Shown one piece after another: positions 1-9,579 of a DNA stretch of 64,000 nucleotides. A model generated the notes under the pieces. The model made no database searches. It was given only the letters and a program-made list of their open reading frames with translations, and was not told where the DNA came from. The position numbers were made by a program, and so were the translations under genes. The stretch spans positions 514,424 through 578,423 of the forward strand of contig NZ_KE159646.1 in NCBI RefSeq assembly GCF_000403355.2. Direction: 5' to 3'. The number at the start of each line of letters is the position of its first letter. The stretch's first letter is position 1. The stretch is from Adlercreutzia caecimuris B7. Its GTDB lineage: Bacteria > Actinomycetota > Coriobacteriia > Coriobacteriales > Eggerthellaceae.

Positions 1-1
1 C

Positions 2-586
2 GACATTCCCCACAAGTGCGAGACCGTGGGCCGGGCGCACCCGCCTGTGGAGGTGCGCATCCTGGACCCGAACGACGGCCACATCTGCGCCCCCGGCGAG
101 CACGGCGAGCTGTGCTGCAAGGGCTACAACGTCATGAAGGGCTACTACAAGATGCCCGAGGAGACGGCCAAGGCCATCGATGCGAACGGCTTCCTCCATT
201 CCGGCGACATGGGCACCGTTGACGAGGACGGCTACTTCCGCGTCACGGGCCGCATCAAGGACATGATCATCCGCGGCGGCGAGAACATCTACCCCCTTGA
301 GGTGGAGAACTTCCTGCTCACCATGCCCGGCGTGCTGGATGCCCAGGTGGTGGGCATCCCCGATGCGAAGTACGGCGAGATCGTCGGCGCCTTCATTCGC
401 GTGCGGCCGGGCCACGAGGCCATGACCGAGGATGACGTGCGCGAGTATGCCATCCCGCGCATCGCCCGCTACAAGGTGCCCAAGCGCGTGTTCTTCGTGG
501 ACGACTTCCCCATGACCCCTTCCATGAAGGTGCAGAAGTTCAAGCTGCGCGAGATGGCCGAGGAGCTGGTGAAGGCAGGGCAGTAG
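2..586 (+). CDS. Acyl-CoA synthetase (AMP-forming), C-terminal part
   Basis: The window opens inside this gene; 194 codons remain before the TAG stop. The product belongs to the ANL superfamily, which activates a carboxylic acid with ATP and loads it onto CoA. The end of the large domain is seen in the HSGDMG motif (about residue 65 of the fragment). Next comes the hinge and core motif [21 protein letters not shown]-like stretch, whose Asp/Arg contact AMP, and then the small C-terminal domain. The catalytic Lys near the C-terminus is present in the [10 protein letters not shown] segment. The substrate (fatty or aromatic acid) cannot be told without the N-terminal part. No obvious operon partner lies downstream; coaD follows after 114 bases. 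Confidence 0.9.
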   Translation, partial: DIPHKCETVGRAHPPVEVRILDPNDGHICAPGEHGELCCKGYNVMKGYYKMPEETAKAIDANGFLHSGDMGTVDEDGYFRVTGRIKDMIIRGGENIYPLEVENFLLTMPGVLDAQVVGIPDAKYGEIVGAFIRVRPGHEAMTEDDVREYAIPRIARYKVPKRVFFVDDFPMTPSMKVQKFKLREMAEELVKAGQ

Positions 587-700
587 GGAAGTGGTAAATT
601 CGCTCCCTTCGGCGAAAGCCGCTCCTGTGGAGCCGACGTTCGGGTACACTCGTCATGTGGCCCGCCGCACGCCATTGCGGCCGTAAGAAAAGGAGCCGTC

Positions 701-1195
701 GTGAAACGTGCGCTTACTCCCGGTACCTTCGATCCCATCACCGTGGGTCATCTCGACGTTATAAGCCGCGCGGCCCAGCTGGTCGACGAGGTCGTCGTCG
801 CTGTGGCCGTTTCCGCCAAGAAGCAGCCGCTGTTCTCGCTGGAAGAGCGCGTGCGGCTGGCTCGCGAGGCAACGGCTCATCTGGCGAATGTGCGCGTAGA
901 GCCCTTCGATGAGCTGCTCGTTGATTTTGCCCATCGAGTGGGCGCTCAGGCGGTAGTGAAGGGCCTGCGCGCCATTACCGACTTCGAGTACGAGTTTCAG
1001 ATGACGGCGCTCAACTACCAGCTGGACAAGGAGCTCGAGACCCTGTTCATTATGTCCACGCCCCAGCACATGTACCTCTCCTCGTCCATTGTGCGCGAGA
1101 TCGCCTCGCTGGGGGGCGATGTGTCCCAGTTCGTCAGCCCTTGTGTGGAGGAGGCCCTGCGCCGACGTTACGCGGAAATAGCTGCCGGGAAGTAG
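701..1195 (+). CDS. coaD: Phosphopantetheine adenylyltransferase
   Basis: Transfers AMP from ATP to 4'-phosphopantetheine to give dephospho-CoA, the penultimate step of CoA synthesis in the cytosol. At 164 residues it has normal family length. The nucleotidyltransferase signature TPGTFDPITVGH (residues 6-17, with the catalytic His17) and the C-terminal SSSIVREIASLGGDVSQFV motif are both intact. The GTG start at 701 has an AAAAGGAG ribosome site 6 bases upstream. A possible -10 box (TACACT, 645-650) lies before it without a clear -35. A hairpin terminator follows the stop. CoaX (type III pantothenate kinase) for the first step of the same pathway is encoded at 58274. Confidence 0.97.
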   Translation: MKRALTPGTFDPITVGHLDVISRAAQLVDEVVVAVAVSAKKQPLFSLEERVRLAREATAHLANVRVEPFDELLVDFAHRVGAQAVVKGLRAITDFEYEFQMTALNYQLDKELETLFIMSTPQHMYLSSSIVREIASLGGDVSQFVSPCVEEALRRRYAEIAAGK

Positions 1196-1223
1196 GCTGC
1201 CGGACACGTAATGCAACGAGAGA

Positions 1224-1255
1224 GGGCGCCTCAACTGGGGCGCCCCCTCTTCTTT
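1224..1255 (+). terminator. Intrinsic terminator after coaD
   Basis: A 9-bp stem (GGGCGCCTC with GGGGCGCCC, one U-G pair) around the loop AACT, followed by CCTCTTCTTTC. It sits between coaD and the convergent flavoprotein gene. Confidence 0.7.
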
Positions 1256-1289
1256 CAGCCTCCGCAGTGCCGGGAGGTGCAGTTAGCGT

Positions 1290-3155
1290 TTAGGCCAGCG
1301 CGTACTTTGCGGCGTTGGTGCCGGCATTGCGGCCGAAGGTCATGCAGTCGGCGATGGCATTGCCACCCAGGCGGTTGCTTCCGTGGATGCCGCCCGTGAC
1401 CTCGCCGGCGGCGTAGAGGCCGGGGATGACCTTGCCGTCGGCGGAGACCGCCTCGGACTCCACGTTCACATGGATGCCGCCCATGGTGTGGTGCACCGTG
1501 GGCACCTTGCGGCAGGCGTACCAGGGGCCGTCCACCATCTCGGCGTCGGCGGTGTTGTCGGCCACGAAGCCGAACTCGTCTTCCGCGCCGCCCACCACGG
1601 CGTTGTAGGCGTCGATGGAGGCCTGCAGGTTCGCGGCATCCACGTCCATGGCCTTGGCGAGCTCGTCGACGGTCTCGCCGGTCACGATGTGCTGCAGGGC
1701 CAGCATGTTGTTGATGGTGGCGCCGTTGGCGTCGGGCTCGTCGGGATCGGGGTAGCGCAGGGTGTTCACGACCACCCAGTAGGTGCCGTCGGGCTGGGCG
1801 AAGATGTTCTTGCACAAAACGTCGCGCTCGGCGCCCTCGTTCACGAAGCGCTTGCCCTCCTTGTTCACGAAGATGCGGTTGCGGCCGGAAGTGCGGATGT
1901 CCTCCATGAGGCCCGTGCCCGGGGTGCCGCAGGGGTGCAGCTGGATGTCGGACAGGCCGATGAGCTCGGCACCGGCCCCTTCGGCGAGCGCCAGGCCCTC
2001 GCCCTGGGCGCAGGGCTTGATGTTGGTGCAGCCGATGGAATCGTCCAGCACGACTTCCTTCCACACGCCGTCGTTGACGGACTGGCGGTACTCCACGTTG
2101 GCACCGAAGCCGCCGGTGGCGATGATAACGGCCTTGGCGTTCACGGTCACCTCGTCGGCGCCGTCGTAGAGGGCCCTCACGCCCACGACCGCGCCGGCGT
2201 CGTCGGTGATGAGCTCGGTGGCCTGCATGTCGTTCAGAAGCGTGATCTTGTCGGCGTTGTCGCTGATGAACTTCTGGAACGAGCGGATGTAGGTGTTGCC
2301 CGACGGGGTGGCCGGGTAGTGACTGCGCTCGCCGAGGGAGCCGGTGGCGCTGCCGCACTCGTCCTTGAACTCAACGCCCAGGCTCTCCAGCCAGTGGACG
2401 GAGTCGAGCGCGTTGTCGGTCAGGTAATGCACCAGCTCCGGGGTGCCCTGGTTGTGGCCGCCCTTGATAGTGGTGTCGTAGAAGGTCTCGATGGAGTCCT
2501 CGATGCCCTGCTTGTCCTGACGCTCCGGGTCCACGGCGTTCAGCGCGCCCTCGGACACGTTGGTGGAGCCGCCGGTGATGCCGCACTTCTCCAGCACGAT
2601 GACGTTCGCGCCGGCCTGCACGGCCGCGATGGCCGAGGCCAGGCCCGCACCGCCGCCGCCCACGACGCACACGTCGGTGTCATAGGCGGATTTGACGGCC
2701 GGCTTCTCGGGAGCCGCGGCCTCTTCCAGCGTCTCGAGGGCCCCGGCCTGCTCGGCGCATTCCTTCAGGCCCTCCTGCAGCGACATGGAGGACAGGGTAG
2801 CGCCGGTCACGGTGTCGATGTTGATGGTCTGGTTCTCCACCACCTGGTCGGAGAGGGCCTTCAGGGCATCGGCGCCCACGCCCAGGGACTCCTGGTTGCT
2901 CGCAGTGTCGATGGCGGTGATGGCGTCGTCGGAGAAGGTGACCGAGACGGTGTAGGGCGCGTTGTGGCCGGTGACCTCGGCGGTGTAGGTGCCGGCTTTC
3001 CAGCCGCCGCCGGCGCTCTCGGCGCCTGTGTGCGGAGCGCAGCTGGTTAGGCCGAAGCTCGCCAGGCCGCCCCAGATGCCGAGCACGGCGGCACCTTTGC
3101 AGAAGGTACGACGGGAAATGCCGTTCGCCGGGATTGGGGTAGATGTGCGGGTCAT
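1290..3155 (-). CDS. Tat-exported fumarate-reductase-like flavoprotein (FMN-binding + FAD-binding)
   Basis: A 621-residue secreted flavin reductase. In order: a twin-arginine signal (SRRTFCKGAA, residues 14-23) with a hydrophobic stretch and a Cys at about residue 39; an FMN-binding domain with the covalent-flavin motif DTVTGATLSS (about 113-122); a FAD-binding Rossmann start VVGGGGAGLASA (about 164); and the succinate dehydrogenase/fumarate reductase flavoprotein core. Residues matching the fumarate-reductase active site are visible: GKRFVNE, HHTMGG, and GSNRLGGNA near the end. Relatives reduce fumarate, urocanate, acrylates or other enones outside the membrane. The substrate here cannot be assigned from sequence. 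The ATG start has AAAGGAGG 7 bases upstream. No heme-domain or membrane partner gene is adjacent, so the electron donor is unknown. Confidence 0.92.
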   Translation of the reverse strand: MTRTSTPIPANGISRRTFCKGAAVLGIWGGLASFGLTSCAPHTGAESAGGGWKAGTYTAEVTGHNAPYTVSVTFSDDAITAIDTASNQESLGVGADALKALSDQVVENQTINIDTVTGATLSSMSLQEGLKECAEQAGALETLEEAAAPEKPAVKSAYDTDVCVVGGGGAGLASAIAAVQAGANVIVLEKCGITGGSTNVSEGALNAVDPERQDKQGIEDSIETFYDTTIKGGHNQGTPELVHYLTDNALDSVHWLESLGVEFKDECGSATGSLGERSHYPATPSGNTYIRSFQKFISDNADKITLLNDMQATELITDDAGAVVGVRALYDGADEVTVNAKAVIIATGGFGANVEYRQSVNDGVWKEVVLDDSIGCTNIKPCAQGEGLALAEGAGAELIGLSDIQLHPCGTPGTGLMEDIRTSGRNRIFVNKEGKRFVNEGAERDVLCKNIFAQPDGTYWVVVNTLRYPDPDEPDANGATINNMLALQHIVTGETVDELAKAMDVDAANLQASIDAYNAVVGGAEDEFGFVADNTADAEMVDGPWYACRKVPTVHHTMGGIHVNVESEAVSADGKVIPGLYAAGEVTGGIHGSNRLGGNAIADCMTFGRNAGTNAAKYALA

Positions 3156-3405
3156 GATTTGCCTCCTTTATTGGCACTGCGGGATTCGGCAACGGGGAGT
3201 CGCTCGGGCCAGTCGGAATTGGATTTGCCTCAACGCCAAGGGCTCTGGCGATTGCCTTGCGTTGACTTTAGTGCGCTAGAGGGCAGTAACGCTGTGTCAA
3301 TTGCTCACTGTTGTGCATGTGCTTATTATGTGTTTGCAATTTGAAACTTGTGTTTTGAAATTGTGTCTGAGCAATGGCGGCGAAGGTGCTACACGGGCGG
3401 GAGGC
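3156..3405. other. AT-rich upstream region of the flavoprotein gene
   Basis: This gap is clearly richer in A/T than its flanks and has no open gene. On the minus strand it holds a TTGACA hexamer (3297-3302) and a CATAAT hexamer (near 3326), but no well-spaced pair, so a promoter is likely but not pinned down. Two near-identical direct repeats, TTTGAAACTTGTG (3340-3352) and TTTGAAATTGTG (3354-3365), could be regulator sites. Confidence 0.4.
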
Positions 3406-3433
3406 AGAAGAGCCGCCCGAAGGCGGCTCTTCT
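3406..3433 (-). terminator. Perfect hairpin after the surface-protein gene
   Basis: A 12-bp perfect stem (AGAAGAGCCGCC) around a CGAA/TTCG tetraloop, 31 bases after the minus-strand stop at 3465. It lacks a good U-tract, so it may act as a 3' end stabiliser as much as a terminator. Confidence 0.55.
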
Positions 3434-3464
3434 CGGTTTCAGCTACAGCGGGGATGCCGGGTCG

Positions 3465-6400
3465 TTAACGGCGCAGGCGCCGGCGGGCGAGCAGCAGGGC
3501 CCCGGCTGTGACGGCGGCGGCCGCCAGGAGGGGGAGCGCGGCGGCCAGCGCGGCGTCGCCGGTCTGGGCGAGCCTGGTGCCGGAGATGGGCCTGGCCTTC
3601 GGCTTCTCGGAGCCCTCGCCGCCGCCCTCGGTGCGCGCGAGCTTCCCGGCGGTCACCTTCTCGCCGCCGGGCGGGTAGGCCTTCGGGCTCTCGGCCTTGG
3701 GGCGGTCGCGCTCGTAGTCGGGCCAGCCCCCGGGCGGGGAGAACGGCTTGCCCGGCTCGGGGTGGCCGCCGTCCGGGTCCCACTTGGAGGGCAGGTCGCC
3801 CACCGCGGCCGCCACGTTGCCGATGTCGGCGCCCACGGCGTCCTCGGTGACGTGGGCGGTGAACTCCATCCTCGCCTCCTGGCCCCCGTAGAGGTGCCCC
3901 ACCGCCACGGCGAGGGTGCGGGTGCCCACGTCGTAGGCGTCGTCGGCCACGCCGGCCTCGCTTCCGTTCGGCAGCGTGACCCTGATGGACCCCGCGGCCA
4001 CCTCCAGGCCCCGGGGCACCACGTCCTTGATGACAGCGTCCATCCAGGCGGTGCCGGCGCCGTCGTTGCGCAGCACGATGGTGTAGCGCACCTCGTCGCC
4101 CACGCGGGTCCTCCCGTCGGAGCTCGTCAGGTTCTCGGCGGCCTTCTCCACCTTCACGTCGCCCTCGGCGGGGTCGTCGCCCACCAGCACCGGCGGCACG
4201 ACGGGCGGAGTGAAGGAGGCGGGGTCGTCTGCCGGCGGCGCGGTGGGCTTGCCGGGCTCGGGATCGGCGGGGGTGCCCCCGGGACCCTCGGAGGGCACGG
4301 TGCCGTGGGCGAGCGCAATGTTGACATTGTTGGCTCCCATGGCCTCCTTGCCCACGGTTACGTCGAACACGAGCACGACCTCCTTGCCGCCCCACAGATC
4401 GCCCGCGGTCACAGCGATGGTGCGGCTCGCCTTGTCGTAGGCGCTGTCGGCTACGGCAACTTCGGTGCCGTCGGCGCTGACGAGCTTGATGGAGTTTGCT
4501 ACCGGCTCCAGGCCCGCCGGCAGCGGGTCGGAGACGACGGCGTTCTGCAGGCAGCTGTTGGAGGCCCCCTCGTTGGAGAGCGTCACGGTGTAGCGCAAGA
4601 CGTCGCCCACGCGGGTCACCTTGGCGCCGGGCGCGGTGGCGTTCTCCACGCTCTTTGTGATCTTCACGTCGGGGTCGGCCGGCGCCACGGTGGGGGACTT
4701 GGGCGGGGTCGCCGGGTCGGAGGGCTCGGGGTTCTCGGGCAGCTCCTTGCCGGGGTGCTCCGGGTCGGGGCGAGTGCCCGTGGCCTCGGCGATGTTCGCG
4801 AGATCCGAGGCGATGCCCGGGCCCGCGGCGTCGGCCTGCACGGTGCACTCGAAGGTGAGGGTGGCTGTGCTCGCGCCGTAGACGCGGCCCGCGGGCGCCG
4901 TCAGGGTGCGCCGTCCCTCGCCGTCCGGCGCCGAGAGCCGGTACTCGCCGAGGACGGGTGCGGCGCTGCCCGCGGCCGCTTTCAGGGATCCCTTCAAGGG
5001 CTCGGAGGGATTGTCCAGGCGCAGGGTTCCCTCGTCGATGTCCAGGCAGGCGGGCAGGCGGTCGGTTATCGTCACGGCGTTCCATACCGAGCCCGCGGCC
5101 TCGTTCTTCGCGGTGATGGTGTAGCGGATGCGCTGGCCCGGCTGCACGGGCGCGCCCGGATTCGTCAGGTTCTCGGCCTTCTTCGTTACCGACGGCTTCG
5201 GGGCGATCTTCGGATTCGGGTTCACGGTCACCTTGTAGGACCAGGTGCTGCCGGTGTAGGCGCCGTTGGGGGCCTGTTTGAACACGAGGATGCCGGTGCC
5301 GAGCATCTTGGGATCCAGCACGAGCGAGTAGGTACCGTCGTCGTTGCGCACGGGGTTGCCGTCCTTGTCGCGCACGAAGTCGGCCTCGTAGAGCTCGCCG
5401 TCCTCGGCGGTGATGGAGATCTTGCCCGTGGAGGGCGTCTCCACCTTCATGATCACGCGGCCGGGATGGGGGTTGTCATCGCTGGGGATGTCCCAGGTGG
5501 TGATCACCTCGCCCACATAGCCGTTCTCGGTGGGGCCGAGGGTGCCGATGTGCTTGCCCGGGTCGTCGGGATCGGAGGGATCCACCGGATCGTCGGGGTC
5601 GTAGGGCTCGGTGTCCACGCTGGGCTGGGGCGCCTGGGGATCCTTGTTGTCGGGGTCCTTCTCGGGCGTCACGGTCGGCTTCGGGTCGATGGGCTCCACG
5701 GCCACCTCGGCTTTCGGAGCCTGCTCGGGATGATCGGCCGGGTTCACGCTCTCGAGGTAGTTGGCCGGCTCGGGGTCCGGGCTCTCGCCGTCCTTCACCG
5801 GGGGCAGGTACTGCAGGGACACGATGTGGCGGTTGTCCTTGGTGGCGTCGGGCAGCAGGAAGTCCTTCTCGGCGGGGACGAACGTGTAGGTGAAGTCGGT
5901 CCGGGATCCCTCGCCCACGGCCGCCGCCACCGCGTTGACGCGCGCGTCGCCGGCCGGGATGGCGTTGCCGTCCTCGTCTGCGTCGCCGGCGAACACGAGC
6001 TTCACCGGCTCGCCCACGGCCTTGCCGTCGACGTAGAGCTGCACATAGCCGCGGGGCGCCTGGCACTTGGCGCCGTCGATGGGCGTGCCGTCGGGGTGGT
6101 GCGTGCCGTGGCTGATGGTGGCGTCGATGGTCAGCTGCTTTCCGGCGTCGTCCTGCTCGCTGCCGTCCTTCTCCTCGTCGGGCACGCCGGCGTTCCAGGT
6201 GGCCTTCACCAGGTCGACCGCGGAGTTGGTGGGCTTGATCTCGCACCACCCGATGGCCCGATGCCCCCAATAGTTGGTAGAGAAATCGGGATCGTCGCAC
6301 CATTCGGTGGAGTCGACCGTGAGCTTCATGTAGCCCACGTCGCAGGGCATGCTCGTGCTTGCGGAGCTCTCGGCGCCCAAGGGCGTCTGCTGGTCGGCGC

Positions 6401-8590
6401 TGTACAGCTGGTACTTGTACTGGACCTTGCCGGACTGGGAGAGCACCTTGCCGTCATCGGTCGGAATCTGGTTGTGCTCGTCGATGGTAAGCCCTCGAAG
6501 GGGGGAGCCGTCGTAGTACTTGGTCAGGTCTTTGAAATCGTCGGGCAGCGTGAAGTAGATGTACCGCTTGAGCACGGTGCCGCTCTGGCTGCCAGAAGGT
6601 TGGCGGAAGAGGGGCTCGATGGTCTGCTCGTTGCCGTTCTTGTCGACGTACTTGAGGGTAACGGTAACCTCCTGGGAGAAGGCGCTTGAGGGAAGCCAGA
6701 GGAAGAGCTGTCCGTCGAAGAACTGCTTCGGCGAACCGTACTCGTACTCTTTTCCTCCTACGGTGAGCGTCCATGACGTGATGAGCTCGTCAAAGTCGGT
6801 GTGCGTAATGACGGGAGTCGCCTCTTTGTTGCGCTTCTCGATCTCCGACTTCAGATTGATGGTCATCATGGACACCTTGTTCGGATCGTTGGGGTTGCTG
6901 GTGTTGTACCCCTCCTCTTTGTAGGCGTCGTTGCCCCAGGCCGTGCCTCCGATGCCGATGAACTTGCCGGCGCCGGCATACACCGAGCCGCCTGTGACGA
7001 CGACGTAGCCATCATAACCACCGAGATCGCCGACGGAGCCGGTGGGATACAGCGTGCCGCCGGTAACGGTGATGGTGTGCCCGGTGTTGTATCCGGCCGC
7101 CCCGGCCCAGCACGCGGCGCCGAAGCCATTGCCATGGCCGCCGCCGGAGGCGCGAATGTAGCCGCCGTGGATGGTGATGTCGCCTGCAACTGTCGGATGG
7201 TTGTAGGAGCGGCTCCCGATGATATCGGGCTGATAGAAGGTGGCTCCGCTGTAGCCATCGTAGCAGGCGGCCCCGACGCCGGCGCCGTGGTATCCTCCCG
7301 CCACGGTGTAGCGGCCGCTGTTGAACATGATGAGCGTCTCGGTGCCGTTGCCGCCCGAACCGGCCCCGATGCCGGCCGCGCAGCCGGAGCTGCCCGCATA
7401 GGTTGCCTCGAGGATGCCTCCGTTGAAGGTCATGCGGCCGCCCGACTCACAGTTGTTGCCGCCGATGCTGGCAGCGTCCTGCACGCCGTAGATGAGCAGC
7501 TTTCCCGGATTGTCGCTGTCGAGAACGGAGTGAATCTGCCCCTTGGCGAGCTGCTTGCCACCAACAAGGGTCACGTCCTCATTGATGATACCGCCGACGG
7601 GAATGACCATGTTGCCCGCTTTGTCGGCGTTGCGCACCGAGTCGTCGAGAACGAACTCGGATCCCTCGCCGCAATGCAGGGGCGCCGTGTAGGCGGTGGC
7701 GCTCCAGAGGGCGTTATGGGAGCCGTCCGCCAACGTGAGGTGCAGCCTCGTGGGATTCTTCACGTCCGTGCCCTCGGTGGCTTTGGCTCCATCCTCGGTG
7801 TCATAGCAGTTGGTGAGGATGTTGATCGGCGTGCGATGGTAGATGTGCACGCCATCGAGAACGATGTCGGCCTCCCTGCCCTCCCTTACGACAATGGCCG
7901 TCGTCGAGTAGGTTCCGGCGTTTGCGACGTTGTCGATGTTGAACGGATCGGCGTCTTGGAAGGTGAGCGGCTCGGAAGTGAGCACTTCCACTACATTGGT
8001 GAGAGGGGCGCCCGCCACCGTGTAATCGGCGCCATGGAACTGCATGGTGTCCGCAGTATAGATGTAGTCTTTTCCGTATTCGCCGCCCTTTACTTTCAGG
8101 CTGCCGACTTGGGTCCATCCGTCGGCGTCGGCGTGGGGCTCGACGGCGTTATCGGCTTTGGCCGAGGCGAAGGCCTTCTCGACGGCGCTCGTGGCCGCCT
8201 CGTGGGCAGCGGAGAGCACCTCGTGGGCGAGGCTTTGCGAGGGGGGGTTGTCGGGGGTTGACGATTGGGCGGTGTCCTCATCGCCTTCGGCCGGCTCGGT
8301 GCCGCCTGAAGAGGGGCTGTCGTTCTGCTGCTCGGATTCGCCGTCTGTATTGTCGGACTTTGGCTGCGCTGCCGCATCGTCGGGCGGGGCATCGAAGCTC
8401 GTGGCGTCCGTACTACCGTCGGCCGCCGGGGCGTCGGCGCTATCGGCCGGCTGGCTTAACGTCGCTGGGGGGGGGTCTCCGTGCCCTGGCCCTCGGCGGC
8501 GAGGGCGCCGGTGGGCATCATGAGCCCGCAGGCGAGCACGGCCGCCAGCACCGCCCGGGCGGCGGGCGCGGCCTGTCGGTTCGCTCTCAT
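3465..8590 (-). CDS. Giant sortase-anchored surface protein, out of frame at a C9 tract (probable phase-variable adhesin)
   Basis: The best start is ATG at 8590: AAGGAG lies 7 bases upstream and codons 1-32 encode a clear Sec signal peptide ending in GALAA. This frame meets a stop soon after a run of nine C (8475-8467). The remaining ~1,670 residues are open in the next frame. One extra C (or two fewer) would join them as TETPPPATLSQPAD, giving 1,708 residues. In order: signal peptide; an acidic Ser/Asp/Pro linker; a Gly-rich repetitive region typical of a right-handed beta-helix (lower base numbers near 7400-6950); a beta-rich middle; a Pro/Asp spacer; three DUF11-type repeats (starting VTKKAENLT, ITKSVENAT, VEKAAENLT); then the anchor LAQTG, a hydrophobic helix and RRRLRR. 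It is likely a cell-wall adhesin. As sequenced it would not be exported. Confidence 0.85.
8467..8475 (-). repeat. Homopolymeric C9 tract (slippage site)
   Basis: Nine consecutive C on the coding strand, about 40 codons into the surface-protein gene, exactly where the signal-peptide frame and the long mature frame part. Ten C would put them in frame. A second, shorter tract of seven C lies at 8241-8247 inside the open frame. Confidence 0.85.
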
Positions 8591-8705
8591 GTCGGTCTCC
8601 TTCTCTCAGTGTCCTCGGCGATGCCTCCCGCGCACCCGCTGTTGCTCCGTCTTGGGCGCGCCAGGGTGCGCGAAGCGTTGCCGAACTGTCAGCAAATCGT
8701 GGAGG

Positions 8706-8735
8706 AGTGTACACCCGACAGGCCCTCGCTGTCAA
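8706..8735 (-). promoter_or_regulatory. Promoter of the surface-protein gene
   Basis: On the minus strand a perfect TTGACA -35 (8735-8730) and TACACT -10 (8711-8706) are separated by 18 bases. Transcription would begin near 8699, leaving a leader of about 110 bases before the ATG at 8590. This also shows that the TTG at 8735 is promoter sequence, not a start codon. Confidence 0.65.
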
Positions 8736-9152
8736 GGAGGTGCAGGTAAATGTAAGAAAATCTGATCTGGATTAGGGGCTATGCGTGGTTTTCGGCTCTT
8801 GTTCGCGCTTCGCCCGCTCGGTGGCCTCTGAGATTCAGCCCAGATAAGGGGGACCTAGGCTGTACTCCATATTTTGTGGACGCGAATGTAGAGATGTATA
8901 AGGGTTTTCGACCCATCGGGGCTAATTTTGGTCACGAAACGGTCGCTTTATAAGGATTTAGCGGGCATCGGCTCCTGCATTCTTATAAATCCCTTTCGTA
9001 TGTGGCTCTTTTCTAAGAAATAGAAGCAGACGCCATGCTTCGGGCCGGCTGCTCTTAGACATCACCCCCTTTGTGACCAGAAATCGCCTGCGAGGGTGGA
9101 AAACGCATAGAAATCTTCTGCTTTGCGGCCGTTGCCGATGTGGCTCGAAGGC

Positions 9153-9177
9153 AAAAAAAGGCCGCCCGAAGGCGGCC
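9153..9177 (-). terminator. Orphan minus-strand terminator
   Basis: A GGCCGCC-TTCG-GGCGGCC stem-loop followed on the minus strand by seven T. No minus-strand gene lies upstream of it, so it marks either an unannotated small transcript or the end of a lost gene. The same GCCGCC-CGAA-GGCGGC core is found at 3411-3427. Confidence 0.65.
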
Positions 9178-9180
9178 CGG

Positions 9181-9318
9181 CTGTGCACGGCGTGTCTCTA
9201 CACGGTGTATCTGGCATACCACAAGAAGCACGTGCATTCGCGCGCGGTCTCCGATTTCATCGACTTCGTGAAATCCTATCCGGGAAACGATCTGCCGCTT
9301 TCGGGAGGGGAGGAGTAG
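9181..9318 (+). pseudogene. Remnant of a LysR-type regulator (C-terminus only)
   Basis: The 45 codons before the TAG at 9316 read TVYLAYHKKHVHSRAVSDF then IDFVKSY. This is the usual pattern for the last strand and helix of a LysR effector-binding domain. The remainder of the gene, including the helix-turn-helix, is missing; a terminator hairpin sits immediately upstream. No start codon or ribosome site fits. The family assignment rests on pattern memory and is moderate. Confidence 0.4.
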
Positions 9319-9413
9319 GCGCTCTCGCCGGCCGAGACGTGCGGATAAGATTTCCCGCGGCGCGTCCGTCAGCGGCAGTTTTGGGCCTTGAGTGGGGAAA
9401 TTGCGGGCAAGGC

Positions 9414-9442
9414 TGGTCACTGGGCCCCGTATATGGTATAAA
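9414..9442 (+). promoter_or_regulatory. Promoter of the rimP-nusA-ylxR-infB operon
   Basis: TGGTCA (9414-9419) and TATAAA (9437-9442) are spaced 17 bases apart, about 138 bases upstream of rimP. Confidence 0.55.
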
Positions 9443-9487
9443 TTGACCGCTGCGCAAAGAGCCGCGCAGACATACTTTCGCGTTCGA

Positions 9488-9514
9488 GAAAGTGGGCATG
9501 TCCCGCTTTCTTTT
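9488..9514 (+). terminator. Leader terminator (possible attenuator) before rimP
   Basis: The stem GAAAGTGGG/CCCGCTTTC (9 bp, one G-U pair) with loop CATGT is followed by TTTTGTTG. It lies between the predicted promoter and rimP, so transcripts would have to read through it. Autoregulation through NusA or another termination factor is plausible but inferred. Confidence 0.55.
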
Positions 9515-9579
9515 GTTGTAAGGGCCAAAACGGCCGCGCGGGAGCAGCGAAGAGACGACAGCGAGACGAGGAGGCAAGC

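Larger units (their letters stand above)
8761..9413. other. Intergenic stretch without an intact gene
   Basis: The stretch at 8860-9010 is AT-rich and contains inverted copies of GGATTTA/TAAATCC. An orphan minus-strand terminator and a LysR C-terminal remnant follow. Nothing here supports an intact gene. The composition suggests decayed DNA between the surface protein and the rimP operon. Confidence 0.5.

Noticed and set aside
3348-6689. A 1,113-codon open frame on the plus strand opposite the surface-protein gene.
   Set aside because: It is the complement of a high-GC repetitive gene; its translation is rich in Gly/His/Val/Leu without domains and lacks a ribosome site.
8241-8247. A second run of seven C in the surface-protein gene.
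   Set aside because: The frame is intact across it, and seven bases is less prone to slippage; noted only as a possible secondary site.
8591-8735. Upstream extension of the surface-protein frame to a TTG at 8735.
   Set aside because: That TTG is part of a perfect TTGACA -35 hexamer with a -10 18 bases on; the extension has no signal peptide.
8958-9188. A 76-codon minus-strand frame.
   Set aside because: It runs through the terminator hairpin, is Arg/Pro-rich and has no ribosome site.
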